Shown piece by piece: positions 53,652 through 62,501 of a stretch of DNA of 64,000 bases. The position numbers were made by a program, and so were the translations under genes. Positions within the stretch are counted from its first letter, which is position 1. Each line of letters starts with the position of its first letter. The stretch comes from Streptomyces sp. NBC_01465 (GTDB taxonomy: Bacteria; Actinomycetota; Actinomycetes; Streptomycetales; Streptomycetaceae). Below the pieces are notes generated by a model. It saw only the letters and a list, made by a program, of their open reading frames with translations. It had not been told where the DNA came from and did not search any database. The stretch covers positions 6,262,001 to 6,326,000 of the forward strand of contig NZ_CP109467.1 of NCBI RefSeq assembly GCF_036227325.1. Reading direction: 5' to 3'.

Positions 53652-54967
53652 CAGTACGTACCTCCCAGCGGCAGCGTGGCGAGCACTCCGGGAACCTGTT
53701 CCCGGTCGAGTCGGACCAGGCCGACCTTGGCGGCGTTCGCCGTGCGCTCCAACTCCTGGCGGATATTGGTCAGTTCGTCCTCACCGCGGCCGGTGATCCG
53801 GACGTGACCGGTGAGCGACGTACCGCGGTTGCCGGCCCGGCTCAGCGTCATCGAGAAGGTCGACGCGAGCACCGGCATCGAGGTGAACTGCGTGACCAGC
53901 TGCGGCAGGGCGACCCCGCCCTGACCGAGCTGCGGCCACTTGGAGATCCAGTACGTGGAGTGCCAGCGGTCGTCCACGCGCCAGTTGCGTACGGACTCGG
54001 CGGTACGGCGCTGCGCCGGACCCCCGTTCTGCCCGCGCTGGGCGTTGGCCCGCGGGTTGAGGCAGCTGGACGTCGCGATCGCCTGCACGAGTTCGGCCTC
54101 GTCGAGGATCGTCGCCTCGAAGCCCGCGCCCGCAAGACGGCTGGCCAGCTGGTCGGCGATGCGCAGCAGCGCACGCTGCGCACCGGGCACACCGTCGCCG
54201 CGCGCCTCGACGGCCTCCGGGCAGAGCTCGGGGTCGAGCTTGAGCGCGACCCACGTCAGCCGCAGCGCCGGGGAACCGGCCTGGGCCTGCACGGGCGCGT
54301 ACGAACGGGCAGCCACCGACTGCGGCGGAAGGTGCGGCGCCGGAGCGGGCTGGGTGTGCTGGACGACCTGCGCGGAGGCGAGCTTGATCCCGTCGACCTC
54401 CAGGCATTCCTGCACCAGATCCAGCGGCAGTTGACGCCGGCCGACGGACGGGCGCAGCGGCTCGTCACCGGGCTGGACGAAGAGGACGGCGGTCAGGAAC
54501 GTCCCGTCCCCGATCATTCCGATCGAACGGTCGTCCCTGGACACGAAGTTGTACGTACGCAGCGCCGGATCGCACTCGACGGCAGGCGCGAGCCACGGCT
54601 CCGTGCCGGGCGGCACGGGCAGTTTGGCCGCGCGCTGACGGCCCTTGAGGGCGCGCGTGGTGTCGTACCACTCGACGAGCGGACGGTGGTGCAGCCGCAG
54701 TACGGCAAAGAGCAGCAGCACGGCGGCCACCACGACCGCGGGTGCCACGAGCCACTTCTCGGTGACCCAGGCGCCGACCACGAGAGCGGCGGCGACCTCG
54801 AGGAGTACGAGCTGCTGGAGCCGGAGCGGGCCGATGCCGCCGGGCCTCGGCAAGGTGCGCGGCGACGCGGCCAGTACGGCCGAAGGGGCCGGAACCGGGG
54901 CCGCGGCCTGCCGTGGTGTGCGGCGATCACGTCGAGAGCGGGTAGCGCTGGTCATCCCCCGGGACAT
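53651..54967 (-). CDS. eccE: Type VII secretion protein EccE
   Basis: A 438-residue inner-membrane component of the ESX machine. Two adjacent helices are near the N-terminus (VLLEVAAALVVGAWVTE and LVAPAVVVAAVLLLFAVL), followed by a large soluble domain (RPLVEWYDTTRALKGRQR onward) typical of EccE. ATG 54967 is used; ATG 54955 (MTSATRS) is possible, and neither has a well-spaced ribosome-binding site. It is divergent from eccB across a 199-bp gap that should hold both promoters. Confidence 0.85.
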   Translation of the reverse strand: MSRGMTSATRSRRDRRTPRQAAAPVPAPSAVLAASPRTLPRPGGIGPLRLQQLVLLEVAAALVVGAWVTEKWLVAPAVVVAAVLLLFAVLRLHHRPLVEWYDTTRALKGRQRAAKLPVPPGTEPWLAPAVECDPALRTYNFVSRDDRSIGMIGDGTFLTAVLFVQPGDEPLRPSVGRRQLPLDLVQECLEVDGIKLASAQVVQHTQPAPAPHLPPQSVAARSYAPVQAQAGSPALRLTWVALKLDPELCPEAVEARGDGVPGAQRALLRIADQLASRLAGAGFEATILDEAELVQAIATSSCLNPRANAQRGQNGGPAQRRTAESVRNWRVDDRWHSTYWISKWPQLGQGGVALPQLVTQFTSMPVLASTFSMTLSRAGNRGTSLTGHVRITGRGEDELTNIRQELERTANAAKVGLVRLDREQVPGVLATLPLGGTY

Positions 54968-55166
54968 CCCTTTCCGAAGCGGTGCCTTCTCAGCGACCTC
55001 TGCTGGGTCCTCTGCGTCGCTCGCAGATGTGAAGCAAGAGACGCATGCGAATGGTCACCGTACAACCCCCGGCCCCCCGCGGGGGCAAGCGGGCAGGGCA
55101 TAGTAGGGGCCTGCTCGGCTTCACACAGGCCTTAAGTACGTCGCGAAACGGGGAGAACCGGCACAC

Positions 55167-56792
55167 ATGGCAACGCGTAAGGATGAGCTCAGCGCCTACT
55201 CGTTCGCTCGCAAGCGCACAGTGGCGGCGTTCCTCGCGCCGTCGCCGGGCGGTTCCGAGGAAGGTGCACCGCGGCCGTTCAAGACGGTCATGCCCAGTCT
55301 GATCGTGGGGGTGATCCTGGTCGTGGGCTGCGTCGGCTGGGGTGTGATCAAGCCTTCCGCGCCCAAGGGCTGGGACGAACCGGGGAAGTACATCATCGTC
55401 GACTCCGACTCGACGACCCGATATGTCGTGCTCCCGGACAAGGGCCCGGGCGGCAAGAAGGTGCCCACGCTGCACCCGGTCCTCAACTACGCCTCGGCGA
55501 AGCTCCTGCTCGACAAGGGCAAGGGCGAGGTCCTGGAGGTCAAGGGCTCGGAGATCGACAAGAGCGGGATCGCGCACGGCTCGACGCTCGGCATTCCGTA
55601 CGCGCCCGACCGGCTGCCGACTGCCGGGGACGCGGAGAAGGCGAAGGTCTGGGCGGTGTGCGAGCGGCCCTCGGTCGGGACGGGCACCAACATCGACCGC
55701 GCGGTGTTCGTACTGAACGAGAAGGAAGCCTCGGCCGTCACCGACCAGAAGAAGGGCGCGCTGGGACCGGCGGACGTCCTGTACGTGGTCGACTCCAGCA
55801 CGACGGACGGCACGCACCCCGGTGCGCAGTACATCATCGACAGCAACGGCTCGAAGTTCCTGGTGGGCGACCCGACGGCCGTGCCCAACACCCTGCCCGG
55901 AACCACGCAGGAACAGCTGCGTACCGCGGTCATCGGCGGTGCGGCCGACCCGCAGAGGGTCAGCAAGGAGTGGCTGGCCTCGCTGAACGACGGCGGTCAC
56001 ATCGAGTTCCCGACGATCCCGGGACTCGGCGAACAGACCTCGATGCAGGGCATGCCCGACAAGGCGCGGACCGTCGGCATGGTCCTCCAGTCGCAGGACA
56101 CTTCGGGGACCCAGTTCTATGTGGTCCTGAAGGACCACGTCGCCAGGGTGTCGCCGTTCGTCGCACAGCTGCTCCGGGGGCTCCCCGACGCCTCGAAGCT
56201 GTACGCGGACGCCTCCACGGACCCCGTGAAGGTGAGCGCGACGGACCTGATCAAGGCCAACGGCGGCTCGATGGACGTCTTCGAGGCCGGGAAGGGCTGG
56301 CCCAAGCTGAGCCCGAAGTGGGCGAACACCTCGGCGCCGACGGAGGGGGCGAAGGCGCACGACACCGCGTGCAGCGTCTACAAGGGCACGCCCGACCCGG
56401 CCACCAAGAAGCCGCTGCTGACGGCGTGGGCCGGATCGTCGTACCCGAAGAACGTGTCCGCCGAATCACTCAACGCCTATGTGTCCTCGGGCTCGGGGCT
56501 GCTCTTCACGGAGCTGTCCGGTACGGCGGAGGGGGGTGGCGCGAAGTATCTGCTCACGGACACCGGGCTGCGCTACGCACTGCCGTCGGGCAACGACTCC
56601 ACGAAGAAGAACGGGTCGACCACGACGTCGCCGTCCACTGGCGAGGACGCCTCGGAGACGGACAAGGCGAGGGCACGACTGGGGTACGAAAAGACCACGG
56701 ACTCGGCGCCCGTACCGGCGACCTGGGCCGAATTCATCCCCAAGGGACCGACGCTCGACACCGGTGCGGCAGCCCAGCCGCAGAGTCAGTGA
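55167..56792 (+). CDS. eccB: Type VII secretion protein EccB
   Basis: A 541-residue ESX core-complex protein. A short cytoplasmic N-terminus (MATRKDELSAYSFARKRTV) matches the family start exactly. A single membrane helix lies at about residues 42-61, followed by a periplasmic/extracellular domain with R-repeat regions. EccB joins the complex and its extracellular part reaches across the cell wall. It heads the plus-strand arm, with a 208-bp gap before the WXG100 pair. Confidence 0.93.
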   Translation: MATRKDELSAYSFARKRTVAAFLAPSPGGSEEGAPRPFKTVMPSLIVGVILVVGCVGWGVIKPSAPKGWDEPGKYIIVDSDSTTRYVVLPDKGPGGKKVPTLHPVLNYASAKLLLDKGKGEVLEVKGSEIDKSGIAHGSTLGIPYAPDRLPTAGDAEKAKVWAVCERPSVGTGTNIDRAVFVLNEKEASAVTDQKKGALGPADVLYVVDSSTTDGTHPGAQYIIDSNGSKFLVGDPTAVPNTLPGTTQEQLRTAVIGGAADPQRVSKEWLASLNDGGHIEFPTIPGLGEQTSMQGMPDKARTVGMVLQSQDTSGTQFYVVLKDHVARVSPFVAQLLRGLPDASKLYADASTDPVKVSATDLIKANGGSMDVFEAGKGWPKLSPKWANTSAPTEGAKAHDTACSVYKGTPDPATKKPLLTAWAGSSYPKNVSAESLNAYVSSGSGLLFTELSGTAEGGGAKYLLTDTGLRYALPSGNDSTKKNGSTTTSPSTGEDASETDKARARLGYEKTTDSAPVPATWAEFIPKGPTLDTGAAAQPQSQ

Positions 56793-56843
56793 GGTCCAAC
56801 AGCCTTACCCGCGTGACGACTTGGGCATGTTCACTGCAAGCCG

Positions 56844-56853
56844 GTCACGTGAC
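56844..56853. promoter_or_regulatory. Palindrome upstream of the WXG100 pair
   Basis: GTCACGTGAC is a perfect 10-bp palindrome, 148 bp upstream of the first WXG100 gene and 52 bp after the eccB stop. A related TGTGTGAC follows at about 56890. The 208-bp gap probably contains the promoter of the WXG100 pair; a binding protein is not identified. Confidence 0.35.
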
Positions 56854-57000
56854 TGTGTGAAATCTGTAACTGATCGCATCTGCCCATAGCTGTGTGACAG
56901 ACGGGCGATAGAGTGAGCACAGAGCTCATTGACGTGAAGCTTATTCCGGGGGCTGACAACGGCTACCCGGTCACCAACGAAGCATGGGGGAAGGTGCACC

Positions 57001-57312
57001 ATGGCCGGCCAGTTTCAGGTAACTGAGGACGAACTCCGCGTCCTCTCGGGGAAGATCGACACCGTTCGGGGTCAGATCCAGGGCGAGATTTCGCGGCTCA
57101 ACGGCGTGATCGACCAGATCGCGTCCGGATGGAAGGGCGAGGCGGCGACCTCGTACCACCAGCTGCAGAACCGCTGGAACGAGGACGCTCGCAAGATGAA
57201 CGGCATCCTGGGCGACATCAAGGACGCCGTGGACTCGACGCGTACGAACTACAACGCGTCCGAGGACCAGCAGAACTCTGAGATCAGCAAGATCATGTCC
57301 GACTTCGGCTGA
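57001..57312 (+). CDS. esxB: WXG100 secreted protein (EsxB-type)
   Basis: A 103-residue substrate of the type VII system. The WXG hinge is Trp44-Lys-Gly46 in IASGWKGEAA, between two amphipathic helices. The C-terminal secretion signal YxxxE is present as YNASE. WXG100 proteins form helical-hairpin heterodimers; the partner is the next gene, 68 bp downstream. The assignment to EsxB rather than EsxA rests on the C-terminal extension and the order, and is tentative. AGGTG/GGAAGG precedes the ATG. Confidence 0.9.
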   Translation: MAGQFQVTEDELRVLSGKIDTVRGQIQGEISRLNGVIDQIASGWKGEAATSYHQLQNRWNEDARKMNGILGDIKDAVDSTRTNYNASEDQQNSEISKIMSDFG

Positions 57313-57380
57313 TCTGCCCGCTCTTCACAGCACTGCCATCGAACGTACCGACTTCCTTCTTCTGTAAAGGAGCATTGGCG

Positions 57381-57665
57381 ATGCCCATTCTCGTCAATTT
57401 CGCCACCATCACCCAGGCGTCGCAGGACGTCTCGGGTACCGCCCAGCGCATCAAGCAGCAGCTCGATGACCTGGAGGCGTCCGTCAAGCGCGTCGCCAAC
57501 ACCTGGGAAGGCGAGGCCCAGCAGGGCTACCAGGCCAAGCAGCAGCAGTGGGACACCACCGCCGCCGACCTGCACGCCACCCTGCTGAAGATCTCTTCCG
57601 CGCTGCAGAACTCGGCCGACAACTACCAGGCGACGGAGAAGAGCAACGCCGCCACCTGGGGCTGA
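57381..57665 (+). CDS. esxA: WXG100 secreted protein (EsxA-type)
   Basis: A 94-residue WXG100 protein. The hinge is Trp42-Glu-Gly44 in VANTWEGEAQQGY, and the C-terminal YQATE matches YxxxE. The ATG 57381 is set by AAAGGAG 8 bases upstream; an upstream in-frame TTG is rejected. It is the presumed heterodimer partner of the preceding gene. A perfect 17-bp hairpin follows within 11 bp of the stop, limiting read-through into the mycosin gene. Confidence 0.9.
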   Translation: MPILVNFATITQASQDVSGTAQRIKQQLDDLEASVKRVANTWEGEAQQGYQAKQQQWDTTAADLHATLLKISSALQNSADNYQATEKSNAATWG

Positions 57666-57675
57666 GCAAGTCATG

Positions 57676-57721
57676 GACGTGGGTCGACCCGGTCAGCGCT
57701 GCTGCCGGGTCGACCCACGTC
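57676..57721 (+). terminator. Perfect 17-bp hairpin after the WXG100 pair
   Basis: GACGTGGGTCGACCCGG (57676-57692) and CCGGGTCGACCCACGTC (57705-57721) pair completely around a 12-base loop. It lies 11 bp after the second WXG100 stop and 48 bp before the mycosin start, with no other promoter apparent in between. Confidence 0.9.
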
Positions 57722-57768
57722 TGTCGGTAGGCACTTCACCTTTCACGCAAGCCCTGGGAGTCCTGAAC

Positions 57769-59049
57769 ATGGGGGTCCTGATGCCCCGTACGAGTGGAAC
57801 CCGCGCACTGCAGCGGGTCTTTGGCGTACTCGCGGCCACGGGAGCCTGCCTGGCGGCAGTCCCCGCAGCGTCCGCCGCCGCCTCCGACAAGCACGACAAA
57901 CCTGACTTCGGCCTGGCCTCCAGCTCCGAATGCGTCTTCGGCGGCGGCAACATCAAGCCCACGCCGTGGTCGCTGCAGCGCATCCTCCTCGACCAGCTCC
58001 GTGAGGAGTCGAAGGGCGCGGGTGTCACGGTGGCGGTGATCGACACCGGCGTGGACAAGGGAAACGATCAGCTGGCCGGGGCGCTGGCCCCCGGCGGCAG
58101 GGACTTCGTGGGCAGCACGGACGGCACCGTGGACCTCGAGGGCCACGGCACCCGGGTCGCGGGCATCATCGCGGCGCGCCCGGCCAAGGGCAGCGGCTTC
58201 GCGGGGCTTGCTCCGGAGGCCAAGATCCTGCCGCTCCGGTACACGGGCAGCGGCAGCGACGATCCGAAGAAGCAGGGCAACTCGGGCACGATGTCTGCCG
58301 CGATCGATTACGCGGTCAGCAAGCACGCCTCGATCATCAACATCTCCTCGGACACGGTGAAGCGCCAGGACAATGCGCAACTGCGGGCAGCAGTGGCGCG
58401 GGCGGTGACTGCGGGAGCCCTGATCATCGCGGCGGCGGGCAACGAAGGCGCGGACGGCAATCAGCTGGCCACCTATCCGGCGTCGTACGAGGGGGTCCTC
58501 GCGGTAGGTGCCTCCGACCGCAACGACGAGAGGGCGTTCTTCTCGCAGTCGGGCAAGTTCGTGGACGTGGCGGCGCCCGGCGTAGGCATGATCTCGACGG
58601 TCCCCAAGGGCGGCCAGTGCACGGCCGACGGCACGAGCTTCGCGGCCCCGTACGTGGCGGGCGTGGCAGCCCTGCTGAAGTCCAAGCACCCGGACTGGAC
58701 GGCGAAGCAGCTCACCACACGCATAGAGGAATCAGCCAAGCGCACGGGCCGCGGCCCGAACCAGTTCCTCGGCTGGGGCGTCGTGGACCCGATCGCGGCC
58801 CTGGGTGACGACTCCGAGCCGGCGGACGACGCGGTCATGGACCCCAAGCCCGACGTGGTGGCGGGCCAGGTGGTCCCGATGTCGGTCACGATGGGCGAGA
58901 CCCAAGCCGAACGCGATCGGCGGACGGCGATGTACGTGATGGGCGGATCGCTGGTGCTGGTGCTGACGGTGGCCGGCAGCGGTGTGGTGGTCCGCGACTG
59001 GCGACGGAAGCAGACGCGGGCTGCGGGTGCGGGCACGGGTTCGCTGTAG
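57769..59049 (+). CDS. mycP: Mycosin, membrane-anchored subtilisin-like protease of the ESX system
   Basis: A 426-residue serine protease of the S8 mycosin type. The signal peptide ends near AASAAA. The triad is Asp92 (VAVIDTGVD), His126 (GHGTRVAG) and Ser290 (GTSFAAP), with the oxyanion Asn225 in AAAGNEG. A membrane helix near the C-terminus (MYVMGGSLVLVLTVAGSGVV) anchors it, with the protease outside the cell. ATG 57769 has GGGAG 9 bases upstream; ATG 57781 is possible. Mycosins process ESX substrates or stabilise the complex. It follows the WXG100 pair across a hairpin. Confidence 0.93.
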   Translation: MGVLMPRTSGTRALQRVFGVLAATGACLAAVPAASAAASDKHDKPDFGLASSSECVFGGGNIKPTPWSLQRILLDQLREESKGAGVTVAVIDTGVDKGNDQLAGALAPGGRDFVGSTDGTVDLEGHGTRVAGIIAARPAKGSGFAGLAPEAKILPLRYTGSGSDDPKKQGNSGTMSAAIDYAVSKHASIINISSDTVKRQDNAQLRAAVARAVTAGALIIAAAGNEGADGNQLATYPASYEGVLAVGASDRNDERAFFSQSGKFVDVAAPGVGMISTVPKGGQCTADGTSFAAPYVAGVAALLKSKHPDWTAKQLTTRIEESAKRTGRGPNQFLGWGVVDPIAALGDDSEPADDAVMDPKPDVVAGQVVPMSVTMGETQAERDRRTAMYVMGGSLVLVLTVAGSGVVVRDWRRKQTRAAGAGTGSL

Positions 59050-59098
59050 TCGTCTGGCAACAAAGACATATAGGTAACAGGGGAGAGGAAACGGGGTT

Positions 59099-59458
59099 AT
59101 GGCGGGCGACGGTAGCGGGATGCGGGTCGATCTCAGCGCGATGGATGAGGTCATCCGGAAGCTCTGGGGACTGCTCGACGAGATGGACACTGCGGGGACG
59201 ACGGCGAAGTACAACACGGAGATCCCGGCGACGGCTCTGGGGCACGAGTCGTTCAAGGAAGCGGCGAAGCTTCACGCTGCACACGGCGAGATGAAGACCA
59301 GTATCGAGGCCATGATCAAAAAGCTGCACGGGCTGATCGACGAGTTCGGCACGAGCACCTCGAAGGTCAGGGACAAGTACAGCGAGCAGGAAAACGCGAA
59401 CAAGACCCAGATGGGGGGCAACTCCGGTGGCCCCAAGACGAAGCCCGGACTTGAGTAA
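59099..59458 (+). CDS. Small WXG100-like ESX protein
   Basis: A 119-residue protein of helical-hairpin type (RVDLSAMDEVIRKLWGLLDEM and EMKTSIEAMIKKLHGLIDEF). It has Trp at 23 but no WxG turn. The Glu-rich C-terminal end has YSEQE, a YxxxE secretion motif, then a disordered Gly/Pro/Lys tail. It lies between a mycosin and the PPE-like gene, 40 bp before the latter. It is probably the WXG100-type partner of that protein. Confidence 0.8.
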   Translation: MAGDGSGMRVDLSAMDEVIRKLWGLLDEMDTAGTTAKYNTEIPATALGHESFKEAAKLHAAHGEMKTSIEAMIKKLHGLIDEFGTSTSKVRDKYSEQENANKTQMGGNSGGPKTKPGLE

Positions 59459-59498
59459 ACGCATTCCTGGCTAGGGCCACTGACGGAGGGGAAGTTCA

Positions 59499-61076
59499 AT
59501 GGCATACGGATACACGACGCCTCAGCAGCAAGAGGCGATCCGGAAGGCGAATGAGGAAAGGCTTCAGAAGGAGCACGACGAGAAGCTGGAGGAGCAGCCG
59601 AACGGTGGAATGGACCGTCCCACCGGGCTGGACACCAACTTCATGGAGTACTCGATCAAGGGCTTGAAGCGCATGGTCGAGGATGCAGATCCGGGCAAGA
59701 TCCTCGAGATCAGCCAGCACTGGAAGTCGGTCCACCACACCCTTTCCGGCGGCGAGGGAGACAAAACGGGGCGAGTGGACGGCGTGTCTGCCGGGGACAG
59801 CGTCGCCGGGATGCTGGACAAGGCAGTTTCGAACGTCCTTGAGCACTGGGAGGGGCAGGCAGCCCAGGCCTTCCAGAGGAAGGCTCAGGAAGTTTCCACC
59901 AGCATCCGCAATGCTGCCGCGTACGCCAGCCTGACAGCAGGGCAGATGGATGCGGTCCAGAACGACCTGCGCCAGGCCAAGGAGACGATGCGGAGCATCA
60001 AGGAGCCTGGATTCTGGGACAAGGTCGGCGACAAGCTTTCCGACTACGACCGCGACGACACGCAGATGCAGAAGGACCTTGCGAACGGAGTCGACGCGAA
60101 GGCTGCGGCTGCGGCGAACGCGGACCGGCTCTCGGCCACCAAGGAGAGGCAGCTGCAGGCCGTCTCCGTGATGGAGAGTCTTGGGTCGAACTACCAGACG
60201 TACGCGAAGAACATCAAGACAGACAACATTGACCAGCAAAAGCCCATCACCCCGCCGAACAACCAGGTGACGGTGCCGCCGCCGGTCCACATCCCGACTT
60301 CCAATGCCAAGGTGCCGGGGAAGGCGGGTACGACGGACAAGTGGAGTTCGGGTCAGGTCAAGCCTGTTCAGACCGCCCCGACGGTTCCGCACGACTCAAG
60401 CCTTCCGCCGGCCCACACGCTCCCGTCGACGGGTAGTCACGACATCGGCAGCTACACGCCGCCGTCAGTCGGAACCAGCGTCGACGGCATCACCACGCCG
60501 ACACCCACCACCGGAATCGGTAGTGGCGGCATCGGCAGTGGCGGCGGTGGCGTCGGTGGAGGTGTCGGAACAGGTGGCCTCGGCGGTGGCGGCGTCGGTG
60601 GAGGATCCGGTTCTGGCTTCGGCGTTGCCGGTGCAGGCGGTCTGGCCGGCGGCATGGCAGCCGGTGCCGGTGGTCGTGGCGGCGGCGTCGGTGGCGCCGC
60701 AGGTGCGGGCCGAGGTGGTGCCGCTGCTGGCCGTGGAATGGGCGGAATGGGCGGCGGCGCCGGTGCGGGTGCACGCGGTGGCGCTTCCGGAGCTGGTGGC
60801 CGAGGGGCACTTGCCCGGGCCCGTGGCGGCGCGGTCGGCGCAGCCAAGGGAGTCACCAACAAGACCGGCGCAGGTGCCGGTTCCGGTCTGCACGGCAGCC
60901 GCGGCGGCTCGCAGCGTGGAGCGTCGGGCGCAGGCGGCATGGGCGGCGCTGCTGGCCGCGGCAAGGGCAAGAAGGGCCAGGGCGAGGGCAGCGATCGTCC
61001 GGACTACCTGGTCGAGGACGAGGAGACCTGGATCTCCGAAGAGCAGGGCCGGATCGTACCGCCCACCATCCAGTAG
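59499..61076 (+). CDS. PPE/EspB-like ESX protein with Gly-rich region
   Basis: A 525-residue protein. The N-terminal 250 residues are helical with the WXG-type hinge VLEHWEGQAAQAFQRKA. A Pro-rich linker (ITPPNNQVTVPPPVHIPTSN) is followed by about 180 residues of Gly/Ala/Arg-rich sequence, and a conserved acidic end, RPDYLVEDEETW, contains YLVED, a YxxxD signal. The layout (helical secretion module plus extended low-complexity tail) is that of PPE/EspB-like substrates. Arginine-rich Gly repeats could bind nucleic acid or cell-wall polymers. A terminator follows 5 bp after the stop. Confidence 0.83.
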   Translation: MAYGYTTPQQQEAIRKANEERLQKEHDEKLEEQPNGGMDRPTGLDTNFMEYSIKGLKRMVEDADPGKILEISQHWKSVHHTLSGGEGDKTGRVDGVSAGDSVAGMLDKAVSNVLEHWEGQAAQAFQRKAQEVSTSIRNAAAYASLTAGQMDAVQNDLRQAKETMRSIKEPGFWDKVGDKLSDYDRDDTQMQKDLANGVDAKAAAAANADRLSATKERQLQAVSVMESLGSNYQTYAKNIKTDNIDQQKPITPPNNQVTVPPPVHIPTSNAKVPGKAGTTDKWSSGQVKPVQTAPTVPHDSSLPPAHTLPSTGSHDIGSYTPPSVGTSVDGITTPTPTTGIGSGGIGSGGGGVGGGVGTGGLGGGGVGGGSGSGFGVAGAGGLAGGMAAGAGGRGGGVGGAAGAGRGGAAAGRGMGGMGGGAGAGARGGASGAGGRGALARARGGAVGAAKGVTNKTGAGAGSGLHGSRGGSQRGASGAGGMGGAAGRGKGKKGQGEGSDRPDYLVEDEETWISEEQGRIVPPTIQ

Positions 61077-61081
61077 GTGAA

Positions 61082-61119
61082 CGAGCAGCCCACCCGGCAA
61101 GCGCTGGGTGGGCTGCTCG
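61082..61119 (+). terminator. Hairpin terminator after the PPE-like gene
   Basis: A perfect 14-bp stem, CGAGCAGCCCACCC (61082-61095) with GGGTGGGCTGCTCG (61106-61119), has a 10-base loop. It separates the PPE-like gene from the two tandem mycosins. Confidence 0.85.
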
Positions 61120-61156
61120 CTGGCGTGACCAGTTGTAGTTGAGTGAGGAGCAAGGA

Positions 61157-62470
61157 ATGGGTTTCAAACGAGTCTGGCCCACGACGGGAGTTGTGGCCTT
61201 GACGGGAGCCTTGCTCCTTGGTTCAGCCACGAGTGCGTCGGCGGACTACATCAGGGACAAGCAATGGCCTTTGACGGCGTTCAACGCCAAGAAGGTCTGG
61301 ACTGTGTCGCAAGGGCAGGGCGTGACGGTCGCCGTTGTGGACTCCGGAGTGGTCGGAACCCATCCTGACCTCACTGGGCAGGTACTGCCGGGGAAGGACT
61401 TTACGGGCGCAGGGAATCCTAACGAGGACACGCTCGGCCACGGCACGTCAATGGCTGGCATCATTGCGGCTCATGGGCATGGTGCAGGAAATGCCGATGG
61501 AGTGATGGGGCTGGCACCAAAGGCAAAAATCTTGCCAGTGCGAGTCACCACCCCGGACAATGACAATCCGGAAACCAATTGGGCACCGGCTGTCCGCTAC
61601 GCGGTGGATGCCGGCGCCAAGGTGATCAACCTCTCCTTCGCCGCTTCAAACGGATCGTCAACTTCCAAGGGTGCGGAAGCAATTGCTTACGCGCAGCAGC
61701 ATGATGTCGTTGTGGTGGCCGGTGCCGGAAACGATGGGATCGATAACATTGGGTTTCCGGCGTCCCTCCCCGGGGTGGTGTCCGTAGGGGCCGTCGACGA
61801 ATCATTGAAGGTCGGTAATGACTCGAACTGGGGCAAGGGTCTCGTTCTGACTGCTCCGGGCGTAAAGAACATCGTCGTGGCGCCAAATCAGCCAAACGGC
61901 TATGCGGAAGCTACGGGTACTTCAGACTCGACGGCCTACGTATCGGCTGAAGCCGCTCTGCTGCGTGCCAAGTTCCCGAATTTGACGGCCGGGCAGATCA
62001 TCAACCGGATGATCAAGTCGGCGACGTACGGCGACAATGCTGTATCGAAGAAGCCTGACGAGAAGCTTGGCTACGGGATGATCCGCCCGTATTCCGCGCT
62101 TACCATGGACATCCCGGCTGGTCCGAAGGAAGGTCCCCTCGCGCAGTCGCCCGTTGCGTCGAAGTCCGCAGCGAATCCGGAGAAGTCGGATACTCCCAAG
62201 AAGGACTCGTCCTCTTCATCATCGGACGACTCTTCGTCGGTGAGCCCGATCGCGATCGTCGCCGGCATCGCAGTAGTCGTGGTGATCGCCATTATCGTCG
62301 TGGTCATCATCCGTCGCCGTAACCGCGGTGGCCCGGGCGGCCCCGGCGGCGGCACCCCTGCACAGGGTTACGGCGGCTACCCGAATCAGCCGCAGTACCC
62401 GGCCAATGCTCCAGGCCAGGCGCCGCAGAATCCCCCCTACGCCCAGCAGCCCCCGTACCAGGGTCAGTAG
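61157..62470 (+). CDS. Second mycosin-like subtilisin protease
   Basis: A 437-residue S8 protease with a signal peptide (GVVALTGALLLGSATSASAD). The triad is Asp62 (VAVVDSGV), His95 (GHGTSMAG) and Ser256 (GTSDST), with Asn192 in GAGNDG. A Ser/Asp-rich linker, a membrane helix (PIAIVAGIAVVVVIAIIVVV), a basic stop and a Gly/Pro/Gln tail follow. The active-site segment reads GTSDSTAYVSA instead of GTSxAAP. ATG 61157 follows AAGGA. Third-position GC is lower than its neighbours. It is nearly identical in its first 50 residues to the next gene. Confidence 0.9.
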   Translation: MGFKRVWPTTGVVALTGALLLGSATSASADYIRDKQWPLTAFNAKKVWTVSQGQGVTVAVVDSGVVGTHPDLTGQVLPGKDFTGAGNPNEDTLGHGTSMAGIIAAHGHGAGNADGVMGLAPKAKILPVRVTTPDNDNPETNWAPAVRYAVDAGAKVINLSFAASNGSSTSKGAEAIAYAQQHDVVVVAGAGNDGIDNIGFPASLPGVVSVGAVDESLKVGNDSNWGKGLVLTAPGVKNIVVAPNQPNGYAEATGTSDSTAYVSAEAALLRAKFPNLTAGQIINRMIKSATYGDNAVSKKPDEKLGYGMIRPYSALTMDIPAGPKEGPLAQSPVASKSAANPEKSDTPKKDSSSSSSDDSSSVSPIAIVAGIAVVVVIAIIVVVIIRRRNRGGPGGPGGGTPAQGYGGYPNQPQYPANAPGQAPQNPPYAQQPPYQGQ

Positions 62471-62501
62471 TGCATTTCAGTGGTTGATTGAGGAGTAAGG
62501 A

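Noticed and set aside
60500..60970. Plus- and minus-strand alternative frames in the Gly-rich region of the PPE-like gene
   Set aside because: The region is GC-repeat DNA open in several frames; only the frame continuous with the helical N-terminus and the conserved acidic end is convincing.
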